Shown one piece after another: positions 28,047 through 36,059 of a stretch of 64,000 nucleotides of DNA (positions are counted from its first letter, which is position 1; each line of letters starts with the position of its first letter). Where the stretch lies: NCBI GenBank assembly GCA_902788315.1, contig CADAJS010000015.1, positions 1-64,000 on the forward strand. The letters are read 5' to 3'. The DNA is from an uncultured Bacteroidales bacterium (GTDB lineage: Bacteria; Bacteroidota; Bacteroidia; Bacteroidales; Bacteroidaceae). The notes below the pieces were generated by a model. That model ran no database searches. It was not told the DNA's origin and was given only the letters and a program-made list of their open reading frames with translations. Made by a program: the position numbers and the translations under genes.

Positions 28047-28077
28047 CAAAATTACACTTATATTTGCAACATCGAAA
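28047..28077 (-). promoter_or_regulatory. galM promoter
   Basis: Minus-strand TAATTTTG (28054-28047) with TTTC (28077-28074) 19 bases upstream, one base off the TTTG consensus. It is back to back with the plus-strand promoter at 28129. Confidence 0.6.
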
Positions 28078-28128
28078 GAAATATGCTAAAAAATTGTGCT
28101 TGATGGGCGAAGTCTTGAAAAAAAGATG

Positions 28129-28136
28129 TAATTTTG
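28129..28136 (+). promoter_or_regulatory. promoter -7 box of the first FAS1 lipoprotein gene
   Basis: TAATTTTG, 31 bases before the ATG at 28168. No clear -33 element at the right distance. Confidence 0.55.
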
Positions 28137-28167
28137 CATACCATTAAACGCATTAAACAACACAACA

Positions 28168-30309
28168 ATGAAATACAAGAAAGGAATTTTACGATTGGTG
28201 GTGGCCGTCATGGGCGTGTTCGCTGCCGTGGCATGTAAGGAGTCTGTGGACACCTCGGCGCGCTATGTATTCAAGACGAATACGGTTCTCTCCTACCTGG
28301 AGAAGCACGAAGAATACTCGGAATATGTGGATTTGCTGAACCGGGTGAAGGTGGGCGCGATGAGTGAATCCACCGTGGCTCAGTTGATGAGCGCGCGCGG
28401 GAATTACACTGTATTTGCTCCGACGAACGACGCCATTCACAACTATATGCTTTACCTGGTGGAGGAGGAACTCATCGCTGAGCCGTCTTGGGAGGCATTT
28501 ACGGATAGTGTCAAACTGGATTCCATCCGTAGGGTTATCGTCCACAATTCGATTATCGACGGCGGCGACGATGTCATCTATGAGACGGGCGGCTTCCCGA
28601 CGGCTGACAATGCCGAACTTGCCATCAGCAACATGAACGGACGCAAACTGACTGTCCACTACATCGAGAACGAGCCTGACAGCATCTACATCGATGGCGA
28701 CTGCCCCATTAACGACCGCAACCGCGACATCTTCGTCCTGAATGGCATCATCCATCAGATGGAGAAAGTCGTCGCTCCCACCATCGTGTCGCTGGGAGGA
28801 AAGTTGCGCGAAGTGTTGGAGGAACAGAAGGGGCCCTATCTCGTCACAGCACGCTGCATTATGGCCTGTGGATATATGGACACGCTGGATGCAGTGCGCG
28901 ACGAAGTCTATGAACGCCTGCGCCAATCTGGCGTGCTGCCCGAACGCATTAACGCCACATCCGCGGGTCTTGCCTCGGTGGACGGACACTATGCCTACGC
29001 ACCAGAGCATCGCAAGTATGGATTCACCATCTTTTCTGAAACCGATGAATGGTGGGAGGAACAACTGGGCAAGCCGGCCAAGGATATCATGCCTGAGGAC
29101 GTGAAACAGTGGGTGGTGGACAACAAATGCTATCCCGATGCGCTGAACAACGACAACTATAAGGACGAGGATAATGTGCTCAACCAGTGGATTTCCTATC
29201 ACATCCTGCCGTATCGCCTATCGGCCGACCGTCTGGTGATTCACTACAACGAGCAAGGCTACTATGAACCGAACCATCCTACGTCGTACACGATTCCCGT
29301 GACCGAGCATCTGGTCACCTTGGGCAAGCGTCGCCTGGTCCGACTCTATGAGAGCCGCGAGAGCAACGGCGTGTACCTGAACCGCTTCCCGAAGCTAAAC
29401 AATGGACGCAAGGAAAACGGTCACGAGGCCTACTGCCTGCCTTCACGCGTGGGATGCTTTGTGGACAAGGATAGTCCCCTGGTCAGCCAGTACAACATGG
29501 AGAACGGCTTCATCTACAGTATCGACGCACCGCTCTCATATAACGACAGCGTGCGCAACAATCTGGCCCGTCAGCGCCTTCGCTACGAGGTGATGAGTTT
29601 CTTCCCCGAAGCCATGAACAACGACATTCGGCGCCTACCTCTCACCGCAGCCAAGTATCAATTCGTATGGATTTACGACGACAGCCAGTACAAATACTTT
29701 GATAACATGAGTATCAACGAGGGTTCCGTCTTTGTCTATTTCAATGCATATGGCAAAGGATGGGGCAGCAACCAGGGCGACGAGTTCAAGGGCGTGGGAC
29801 GCTACGAGGTGGTGCTGAAGTTGCCGCCTGTGCCTCGCCGGGGAACTTACGAATTACGCTATCGCGTGCTGGCCACGACGGCACGTGGCGTGGCTCAGCT
29901 TTATTTCGGCGAAGATCCGAACAACCTGCCCGTGGTGGGCATTCCGGTGGATCTCGTGCTGTGCGGCGATGCTGCCCGATGTGGAGAGTCGGGCGTACGC
30001 AGATGTGCCTGGGAACCTGATACTGGTGACGAGGACTACGATTCCGAGATTGACAAGCGCATGCGTAACAACGGCTTCATGAAGGGCGAGTATGGCCTGT
30101 GGAACGGCTCGACCATTTGCCGTGCCGACGGCTACAAACATATTGTGCGCCATCTCGTGACCCGTCAGACGCTGGACCCCGACAAGACGTACTACATCAA
30201 GTTCAAGTCGGTACTCGACTCGGACAGAAAGGAACTTTATCTCGATACCATCGAACTCTGCCCGAAGGAAGTGTATGACAACCCAGAGACACCTGAAGAT
30301 ATATGGTAA
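28168..30309 (+). CDS. FAS1 (fasciclin) domain lipoprotein, copy 1
   Basis: A 713-residue lipoprotein (lipobox AVAC). A FAS1 domain spans about residues 40-210; its H1 box is NYTVFAPTNDAI and its H2-like end is DIFVLNGIIHQMEKVV. A second FAS1-like unit runs about 220-400 (KYGFTIFSETDEW, then NQWISYHILPYRL). The C-terminal third is a beta-rich region (VVLKLPPVPRRGTYELRYRV), possibly a glycan- or protein-binding sandwich. Proteins of this kind are surface-exposed adhesion or binding partners in Bacteroidota and often accompany SusD-like proteins, though none is present here. The next gene is its close paralogue. Confidence 0.82.
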   Translation: MKYKKGILRLVVAVMGVFAAVACKESVDTSARYVFKTNTVLSYLEKHEEYSEYVDLLNRVKVGAMSESTVAQLMSARGNYTVFAPTNDAIHNYMLYLVEEELIAEPSWEAFTDSVKLDSIRRVIVHNSIIDGGDDVIYETGGFPTADNAELAISNMNGRKLTVHYIENEPDSIYIDGDCPINDRNRDIFVLNGIIHQMEKVVAPTIVSLGGKLREVLEEQKGPYLVTARCIMACGYMDTLDAVRDEVYERLRQSGVLPERINATSAGLASVDGHYAYAPEHRKYGFTIFSETDEWWEEQLGKPAKDIMPEDVKQWVVDNKCYPDALNNDNYKDEDNVLNQWISYHILPYRLSADRLVIHYNEQGYYEPNHPTSYTIPVTEHLVTLGKRRLVRLYESRESNGVYLNRFPKLNNGRKENGHEAYCLPSRVGCFVDKDSPLVSQYNMENGFIYSIDAPLSYNDSVRNNLARQRLRYEVMSFFPEAMNNDIRRLPLTAAKYQFVWIYDDSQYKYFDNMSINEGSVFVYFNAYGKGWGSNQGDEFKGVGRYEVVLKLPPVPRRGTYELRYRVLATTARGVAQLYFGEDPNNLPVVGIPVDLVLCGDAARCGESGVRRCAWEPDTGDEDYDSEIDKRMRNNGFMKGEYGLWNGSTICRADGYKHIVRHLVTRQTLDPDKTYYIKFKSVLDSDRKELYLDTIELCPKEVYDNPETPEDIW

Positions 30310-30363
30310 ATTGACATTCAGCGTCGAATTTTATGTATTTTTAACAAAAAATAAAGAAAAGAG

Positions 30364-30394
30364 TTCGTCATGTGAGATTCTTTTGCTATATTTG
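30364..30394 (+). promoter_or_regulatory. promoter of FAS1 copy 2
   Basis: TATATTTG (30387-30394) with TTCG (30364-30367) 19 bases upstream. It puts transcription start near 30401, so the ATG at 30420 is the likely start rather than one at 30372. Confidence 0.65.
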
Positions 30395-30419
30395 CATCGT
30401 AAGAATAAACCAAACATAT

Positions 30420-32555
30420 ATGAAATACAAGAATTATCTTCAAAAGTTGTGCCTGCTGCTACTGCCTGCGGCACTTCTTGTCGCATGTTCCGAGAAAGTG
30501 GACACGTCGGCACGCTATGTGTTCAAGTATGACACTGCCATGTCTTATCTGCAGAAGCACGAAGCTTATTCCACTTATGTAGAGCTGTTGGGCAAGGTTC
30601 CCGTGTCCAAGATGAGTTCCAGTACGGTCGGTCAGCTGCTGAGTGCACGCGGAAATTACACTGTCTTCGCCCCGACGAATGAGGCTATCGAACAGTACCT
30701 GCAGGATCTCGTGGCAGAGGATTCCACAATTCTCCCTTATCCATCGTGGGATGCTTTTGTCGATAGCACAAAACTCGACTCCATCCGTAAGGTGATTGTG
30801 TACAACTCCATTATTGACGGAGCCGACGAGGAGTATTACGAGATTGCTCGCTTCCCCCAGAAGGACAAGGAGGAATTCCCCCTGGCCAACATGATTGACC
30901 ACAAGTTGTCTGTACACTATGTGACGGCCTATCCCGACAGTATCTATATCAACAACAACCATGCCATCAGCAGCACCGAGCGCGACATCATGTGCCTCAA
31001 CGGTGTCATCCACCAGCTGAATAAGGTGATTGCCCCCAAGGACATCACGGCTGCTGTGTATATCCAGGAAGCACTGGACAAGCAGAAGGAAGGCTATCTG
31101 GCTGCATTCCGTGTTATCCAGGCTTGCGGTCTGCTGGATACCCTGAAGGCCGTGCGCGACGAGGTGTATGAAGACCTCTACCAGCGTGGCCTTATCGAGG
31201 ACCTGCAGTGTATGACGTGCTGGGGATTTGCCGAGGGTAGCATCGGCTATGCACCGCAGCATCGTAAGTACGGCTTCACGCTTTTCCTGGAAACCGATGA
31301 CTTCTGGCGTTCCCAGGGTATCGACCCGAAGAGCCCCACGCTGCTGCAAGAACTCTGTCAGTGGATTCTGGACAATCACCAGTACTCTAACGAGGACGTC
31401 TTCGTGACGGACGAGAACTACGAGAGTGAGAACCATCTGCTCTATCAGTGGATTACATACCACATGCTGGGCATGAAGATTCCCACCGATCGTCTGGTTA
31501 TCCATAACAACGAGTTCGGCTACACCACATCGAACCCCTATAACTACACCATCCCCGTGTATGAATTCTACTCCACGATGGGCAAGCGCCGTCTCTTCAA
31601 GTTGATTGAGACCAAGGCCAGCAATGGTGTTTACATCAACCGCTTCCCCAACTTGGACGACGGACGTAAGGGTACGGGCTATGAGATCAGCTGCGACGAC
31701 GATAAGGTGGGTGCCCTCGTAATCACGACGGGCGACCTGGTGAACACCACCGACATGGTGAACTGTAACATCTACCCCATCGATGCTCCCATCTCATACA
31801 GCGATGCCGTGCGCGACAATCTGGCCAAGCAGCGTATTCGCTTCGATGGCATGAGCTGTATGCCCGAGGCCATGAACAATGACATCCGCAAGAAGAAGGC
31901 TACTGACGAGCGCTATCAGCATGTGTATATTCCTTGCGACGCCATCTATCCCTACTTCGAGAACTTCAGGCAGAACGACGAAACAAAGTTCGTTTACTAC
32001 AATGCCTACGGCTATGACTGGTGTAACCTGAATGCTGATGAGATGAAGGCAGTGGGTCACTTCGAGATTACCATCAAGCTGCCGCCCGTGCCGCGTCGTG
32101 GTACTTACGAGTTCCGCTATTGCGTGCTCGCCAACGGCAACCGCGGTGTGCAGCAGATTTACTTTGGTACCGATCCAGAAAACCTGCCTGTGGCTGGTAT
32201 TCCCCTCGACCTTACACGTGGTCTGAAGTCGGCACGCGACCGTCAGTTCTTCGGCTGGGAGGATGACACGGGCGACGAGGACTTTGATTCTGAGGTTGAC
32301 CACCGCCTGCGTAATAACATGGTGATGAAGGGCTCCAAGTCTGTGAACAGCAACGACGGTCCCGAGCGTGGTATCAATGACAGCGAGAACATCCGCCGCA
32401 TCATGTGGCGTGGTACGATGGATCCCGACAAGACCTATTACATGAAAATGAAGTCGGTGCTCGACTCGGACAAGAAGGAGTTCTACATGGACTACATGGA
32501 GTACTGCCCGAAGGAAGTGTACGACAATCCCGAGAAGCCTGAAGATATCTGGTAA
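30420..32555 (+). CDS. FAS1 (fasciclin) domain lipoprotein, copy 2
   Basis: A 711-residue paralogue of the preceding protein: same lipobox position (LVAC), same start of the mature part (KVDTSARYVFK), same H1 box (NYTVFAPTNEAI) and same end (CPKEVYDNPEKPEDIW). I chose the ATG at 30420 because it restores the MKYK start of copy 1 and lies after the promoter box. It has its own promoter, so the two copies can be expressed separately. Differences cluster in the middle, as expected of surface proteins that diverge after duplication. It ends at a strong terminator. Confidence 0.85.
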   Translation: MKYKNYLQKLCLLLLPAALLVACSEKVDTSARYVFKYDTAMSYLQKHEAYSTYVELLGKVPVSKMSSSTVGQLLSARGNYTVFAPTNEAIEQYLQDLVAEDSTILPYPSWDAFVDSTKLDSIRKVIVYNSIIDGADEEYYEIARFPQKDKEEFPLANMIDHKLSVHYVTAYPDSIYINNNHAISSTERDIMCLNGVIHQLNKVIAPKDITAAVYIQEALDKQKEGYLAAFRVIQACGLLDTLKAVRDEVYEDLYQRGLIEDLQCMTCWGFAEGSIGYAPQHRKYGFTLFLETDDFWRSQGIDPKSPTLLQELCQWILDNHQYSNEDVFVTDENYESENHLLYQWITYHMLGMKIPTDRLVIHNNEFGYTTSNPYNYTIPVYEFYSTMGKRRLFKLIETKASNGVYINRFPNLDDGRKGTGYEISCDDDKVGALVITTGDLVNTTDMVNCNIYPIDAPISYSDAVRDNLAKQRIRFDGMSCMPEAMNNDIRKKKATDERYQHVYIPCDAIYPYFENFRQNDETKFVYYNAYGYDWCNLNADEMKAVGHFEITIKLPPVPRRGTYEFRYCVLANGNRGVQQIYFGTDPENLPVAGIPLDLTRGLKSARDRQFFGWEDDTGDEDFDSEVDHRLRNNMVMKGSKSVNSNDGPERGINDSENIRRIMWRGTMDPDKTYYMKMKSVLDSDKKEFYMDYMEYCPKEVYDNPEKPEDIW

Positions 32556-32580
32556 TCGACAGACTTATTCTCGGAATACA

Positions 32581-32622
32581 CAATGCGGGGCGGCGTCAGG
32601 AAAAGGACGCTGCCCCGCATTG
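32581..32622. terminator. hairpin terminator between FAS1 copy 2 and the aminopeptidase
   Basis: CAATGCGGGGC-GGCGTC pairs with GACGCT-GCCCCGCATTG with one wobble, 17 base pairs. It lies between convergent genes and can serve both strands. Confidence 0.8.
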
Positions 32623-32660
32623 TGCGTTTATATTGTGTTGCAGGTGCTACGTTTGCCTGC

Positions 32661-34373
32661 TTATATCGGCGCAGTGGCTTGGCGCAGCCATTGTCGGTCG
32701 GCTTCGTCGGCAAGGTGGGGGAGCAGTGTGTGGCACACTCGGGTGTGATAATCGTTCAGCCATTCTCGTTCTTCCTGCGACAGCATTTCGGGGATAATGG
32801 CGCGGCGGTCGTATGGGCATAGCGTGAGTGTCTCGAAGGACAGCCAGTGCCCGAAGTCTGTCTCTCCAGCCGTATGGCAGAGCAGCATGTTCTCGATACG
32901 CACTCCGAAACGCCCCGTGACATAGATGCCCGGTTCGTCGGTGATCACCTGTCCCGCGCGTATATATAATAAGGTACACGCGCGCGCGTTCTTTCTTATC
33001 TGTACCGGCCCTTCGTGTACCCCCAGCCTGTGCCCCACGCCGTGTCCTGTGCCGTGCCCGAAGTCGTAGCCTTCGCGCCACATGCTCATGCGGGCTGCTG
33101 TATCCAGTTGCAGGCCCGTAGTGCCTTCGGGGAAACGCATGGCTTGTAGTTGCAGGTGGCCGCGTAGTACCAGGGTATATACACGCTGCTCTTCTTCTGT
33201 GAGCGGCCCCAGCGCGATGGTGCGTGTGATGTCCGTCGTGCCGCAGTCGTAATGTGCTCCGCTGTCCAGTAGCAGAAAACCATGATGCGGCAGGCTGACG
33301 TCGGTTTCCGTCGTGGCCTCATAGTGTACGATAGCTCCGTGTGGGCCGCATGCTGCGATGGTCTCGAAGCTCAGGCCGCGGAATCCTGCTTGTTCGGCAC
33401 GCAGTGCGGTGAGCCGCTTGTCCACGCTCAGCTCTGTCCATTCCCCTTTCCTCTCGTCTATCTCGCGCAGGAAACGTACCATCGCTATGCCGTCGCGCAG
33501 ATGTGCTTGGCGAAAGCCTTCCTGCTCGGTCGTGTTCTTCTGTGCACGGAAGTCTGGCACTGGACTTTCGTCTTCCGCCAGTGTAATCCGGCTCTGCTGT
33601 TTGGCGAGGCCCTGAGCATAGGGTTGCAGTGTAACGCCCCATGCGGCAAGTTCGTTTCTGAGGTCGGTCGGAATTTGTTCTTCATGCACGTAGAGTGTGT
33701 GTTGCCCATTGGTGCGCACTGTGAGAAAGGCTATGAGCAATGGGTTGTACGGGATGTCTTCGGCCCGCAGGTTTAGCGTCCAGCAGATCTCTGACAGTTC
33801 GCTTACGAACAGTTCTGTCTGTTTGTTCTCCTCCAGCCATGCGATGATGCGCTGTAGCTTCCCTTGTGCCGTCTCGCCTGCCAGTGCGTCGGGCATCCGT
33901 TCGGCCTGCGAGAGAGGCAGTGCGGGACGCTCTGTCCATAGCGAGTCCAGACAGTCGGCGGGCAGGGAGCATGTTCTCTCTCGTGTGCCCTCATCAAACA
34001 GTTCTTCGTAGAGCGTTGGTGTCATCATGTCTTCGGGATAGCCGATGGTGCCCTTGGTGTGGGAGGCCAGCCATGTGCAGACATCCTCGTCCTCCCCTTC
34101 GCGCATCAGCCGGAAGGGTGTTCCCGCCAGCTGTTCGGTGGCTTGCAGCCAGTAGCGCGAGTCGGTCCATAGCAGTGCTTCGCTGGCCGTCAGCACTGCC
34201 GTGCCGGCACTTCCGGTGAAGCCCGTCAGCCACTGTCTCGTCTGCCAATGAGCTGCCACGTACTCTGAGCCGTGTGGATCCATGGTTGGTATGATTAGTG
34301 CTTCCGCCCCACACTCTTTTTCTATCAATGTGGCGCGCACCTTTGCCACACGCTTGCAGATGGTCTCTTTCAT
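32661..34373 (-). CDS. Xaa-Pro aminopeptidase (M24B)
   Basis: A 570-residue cytoplasmic metallopeptidase that removes an N-terminal residue before proline. It has two creatinase-like N-terminal domains (from MKETICKRVAKVRATL to about residue 300) and a pita-bread catalytic domain with the five metal ligands: two Asp in LLLDSGAHYDCGTTDITRT, His in GHRLGVHEGP, Glu in TDEPGIY and Glu in RIENMLL. The length fits the three-domain eukaryote-like form common in Bacteroidota. I shortened the start from 34490 to 34373 because the promoter box at 34397-34404 lies between them. The plus-strand carbonic-anhydrase gene starts just beyond. Confidence 0.93.
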   Translation of the reverse strand: MKETICKRVAKVRATLIEKECGAEALIIPTMDPHGSEYVAAHWQTRQWLTGFTGSAGTAVLTASEALLWTDSRYWLQATEQLAGTPFRLMREGEDEDVCTWLASHTKGTIGYPEDMMTPTLYEELFDEGTRERTCSLPADCLDSLWTERPALPLSQAERMPDALAGETAQGKLQRIIAWLEENKQTELFVSELSEICWTLNLRAEDIPYNPLLIAFLTVRTNGQHTLYVHEEQIPTDLRNELAAWGVTLQPYAQGLAKQQSRITLAEDESPVPDFRAQKNTTEQEGFRQAHLRDGIAMVRFLREIDERKGEWTELSVDKRLTALRAEQAGFRGLSFETIAACGPHGAIVHYEATTETDVSLPHHGFLLLDSGAHYDCGTTDITRTIALGPLTEEEQRVYTLVLRGHLQLQAMRFPEGTTGLQLDTAARMSMWREGYDFGHGTGHGVGHRLGVHEGPVQIRKNARACTLLYIRAGQVITDEPGIYVTGRFGVRIENMLLCHTAGETDFGHWLSFETLTLCPYDRRAIIPEMLSQEEREWLNDYHTRVCHTLLPHLADEADRQWLRQATAPI

Positions 34374-34396
34374 GTCGTTTGCTATTATCTGTGAGG

Positions 34397-34404
34397 CAAA
34401 GTTA
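34397..34404 (-). promoter_or_regulatory. aminopeptidase promoter -7 box
   Basis: Minus-strand TAACTTTG, 24 bases before the ATG at 34373. Confidence 0.6.
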
Positions 34405-34447
34405 ATTAAAATGCTTTCAAAAGCCAAGCGATACGCCAGAAAAGTCG

Positions 34448-34455
34448 TACCTTTG
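34448..34455 (+). promoter_or_regulatory. promoter -7 box of the gamma-carbonic anhydrase gene
   Basis: TACCTTTG, 29 bases before the ATG; divergent from the aminopeptidase promoter 44 bases away. Confidence 0.6.
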
Positions 34456-34483
34456 CACAGAAAAAGAGCAATACATACATCCA

Positions 34484-35047
34484 ATGGCAATATTCAAAAA
34501 ACTCGAGGGGATGCCTGCTCCCCGCTATGGCAAGCACTGCTATTTCAGTGAAGGTGCCGTGATTGTGGGCGATGTGGAGATGGGTGACGATGTCACCATC
34601 TGGTTCAACGCCGTGGTGCGTGGTGATGTGCATTACATCAAGATAGGTAATCGCACGAATATCCAGGATTGCAGCTGTCTGCATACGCTGAACGGCAAGG
34701 CGCCCATTGTGTTGGGCGACGATGTCACCATCGGACACAGCGTCACGCTACATGGCTGTACGGTGTGCGACGGTGCACTTGTCGGTATGGGTGCCACGGT
34801 ACTCGACCACGCCGTCGTGGGGCGGGGCTCCATTGTGGCTGCAGGCGCACTTGTGCTGAGCAACACCATTATTGGTGATGGCGAGTTATGGGCTGGTGTT
34901 CCTGCCAAGTTCATCAAGAAGGTGGATCCCGAGCAGGCACAGGCAATGAACAAGACCTATGCGGCACATTACATCGAATACAGCGATTGGTTTCGCCAGG
35001 CTGACGAAAATCCGGAAAACACCTGGAGTGTGGTGTACGGCGAGTAG
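34484..35047 (+). CDS. gamma-carbonic anhydrase family protein
   Basis: A 187-residue left-handed beta-helix protein of the YrdA/PaaY type. The signature RGDVHYIKIGNRTNIQD is present, and the three zinc-ligand histidines lie in SCLH, TIGHSVTLHGC (two). A C-terminal helix (QAQAMNKTYAAHYIEY) packs the trimer. It is cytoplasmic with no signal. Family members may hydrate CO2, but many have weak or no measured activity and unknown substrates. It shares a short gap with the divergent aminopeptidase; there is no operon partner. Confidence 0.9.
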   Translation: MAIFKKLEGMPAPRYGKHCYFSEGAVIVGDVEMGDDVTIWFNAVVRGDVHYIKIGNRTNIQDCSCLHTLNGKAPIVLGDDVTIGHSVTLHGCTVCDGALVGMGATVLDHAVVGRGSIVAAGALVLSNTIIGDGELWAGVPAKFIKKVDPEQAQAMNKTYAAHYIEYSDWFRQADENPENTWSVVYGE

Positions 35048-35156
35048 GGGGCACACATTATCAGGCCAGACTCCTCGAAGCATGGTGTCGTATATTAGCC
35101 TGCTCCGCCCTTACAAGTGGAAAAAACGCATATTATTGAATTTTCTTGCAAAATAA

Positions 35157-35188
35157 TTTGGAAGGAATGTTCGAATCGCCTATCTTTG
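35157..35188 (+). promoter_or_regulatory. consensus promoter with no coding gene after it
   Basis: TTTG (35157-35160), 20 bases, TATCTTTG (35181-35188): a full match to the Bacteroidota consensus in both boxes and spacing. Transcription would begin near 35195. Confidence 0.75.
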
Positions 35189-35194
35189 CGATGA

Positions 35195-35330
35195 TAATAT
35201 CGCGAAAAGGGTTTATCGCGTATTATTAGTACGCCCGTTGCGAAACGGTATATAAGCAAATAGTTAATAATAGTTTTAGTTGTTAGGACTCGGTTCGTTC
35301 CGCCTTATAGGACGAACCGAGTTTTCCTTT
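35195..35330 (+). ncRNA. candidate small RNA
   Basis: Between the consensus promoter and a hairpin terminator lie about 135 bases with no plausible protein. They fold locally: ATAATA(T)CGCG pairs with CGCGTATTAT near 35192-35229, CCGTT-GCGA-AACGG is a short stem with a GNRA loop, and CTCGGTTCGT/ACGAACCGAG closes the end, followed by a T-rich run. I cannot match it to a known RNA family by eye. It is 109 bases past the carbonic-anhydrase stop, and has its own promoter, so it is not simply that gene's 3' end. Confidence 0.55.
35289..35330 (+). terminator. terminator of the candidate small RNA
   Basis: Ten-base stem 35289-35298 with 35312-35321, extended by two weaker pairs, then TTTTCCTTT. Confidence 0.75.
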
Positions 35331-35433
35331 TCCCTGTTTCCTTTGTCAACCTTGCCTTCGCCCTCGCTATATTGTATCTCTGGCTCCGGATTTGAGCGGC
35401 CTCGTGAGTGCCGAGGGGGAAGATTTCGACTTC

Positions 35434-35499
35434 AGACGCCTCGGGCCGTCCGGTTAGACGCCTCGGGCCGTCCGAATAGACGCCTCGGGCCGTCCAACC
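35434..35499. repeat. 22-base tandem repeat x3
   Basis: Three units beginning AGACGCCTCGGGCCGTCC at 35434, 35456 and 35478, differing only in the last bases. The flanking stretch 35331-35612 holds nothing else I recognise; open frames through it are formed by the repeats. Confidence 0.9.
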
Positions 35500-35612
35500 G
35501 TCCGCCCCGAGCCATTTTCCTTTTCCAGTCGGCTCCGTCTCCCTCCGGAGTCGGCTTCTCATCCCTCCAGACCCGGCTTCTCGTTCCCCACCTGCTAAGA
35601 TTTTTGGAAATG

Positions 35613-35907
35613 ACTTCACGCCTCGTGTAAGTGAGAGTCTCTCGTAGAATGCTTGCTCATCCCTTTGTACGCCTGATAAGACTCGCGCTCGGCTTAGCCG
35701 CTTTCAGCGTACGCGCTGAAAGAACTTCACGCCTCGTGTAAGTGAGAGTCGTTCGTAGAATGCTTGATCATCCCTTTGTACGCCTGATAAGACTCGCGCT
35801 CGGCTTAGCCGCTTTCAGCGTACGCGCTGAAAGAACTTCACGCCTCGTGTAAGTGAGAGTCTCTCGTAGAATGCTTGCTCATCCCTTTGTACGCCTGATA
35901 AGACTCG
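35613..35907 (-). repeat. 111-base repeats each carrying the tRNA-Leu 3' end
   Basis: Unit 1 is 35613-35723, unit 2 is 35724-35834, and unit 3 starts at 35835 and runs into the tRNA gene. Each holds the same 18 bases that form the 3' end of the tRNA (35668-35685, 35779-35796, and the real one at 35890-35907). Units 1 and 2 also hold two small palindromes, CGGCT-T-AGCCG and CTTTCAGCG-TACG-CGCTGAAAG. Units 1 and 3 agree fully where they overlap; unit 2 differs at three bases. They lie downstream of the tRNA in its direction of transcription. Confidence 0.95.
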
Positions 35908-35971
35908 AACTTACACGCCTTTCGGCACCAGATCCTAAGTCTGGCGTGTCTACCAATTCCACCACAAGCGC
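35890..35971 (-). tRNA. tRNA-Leu (anticodon TAG)
   Basis: 82 bases that fold as a class II tRNA. The acceptor is GCGCTTG/CAGGCGT with two wobbles. The D-arm is GTG/CAC around GAATTGGTAGA, and the anticodon stem CCAGA/TCTGG holds loop CTTAGGA (anticodon TAG). The long variable arm is GCC-GAAA-GGC, and the T-arm is GTAAG-TTCGAGT-CTTAT. The discriminator is A. The CCA end is not encoded. It reads CUA leucine codons. A full-consensus promoter lies just upstream. Confidence 0.95.
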
Positions 35972-35983
35972 AGTTAGGTGGCA

Positions 35984-36014
35984 CAAAGATACGCCTTTTC
36001 GTCGAAACGACAAA
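35984..36014 (-). promoter_or_regulatory. tRNA-Leu promoter
   Basis: Minus-strand TTTG (36014-36011), 19 bases, TATCTTTG (35991-35984): complete consensus, 13 bases before the tRNA 5' end. Confidence 0.8.
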
Positions 36015-36059
36015 GCGAAAGCCGTTTTTTCTTCTCGGGATATGTTTGTGGCACAGACA

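Noticed and set aside
35280..35630. Plus-strand frame of 116 codons over the small-RNA terminator and repeats
   Set aside because: It is made of the terminator hairpin and the 22-base repeats; no domain, and codon composition is unlike neighbours.
35613..35907. CRISPR array
   Set aside because: Units are 111 bases and adjoin directly with no unique spacers, and no cas genes are near.
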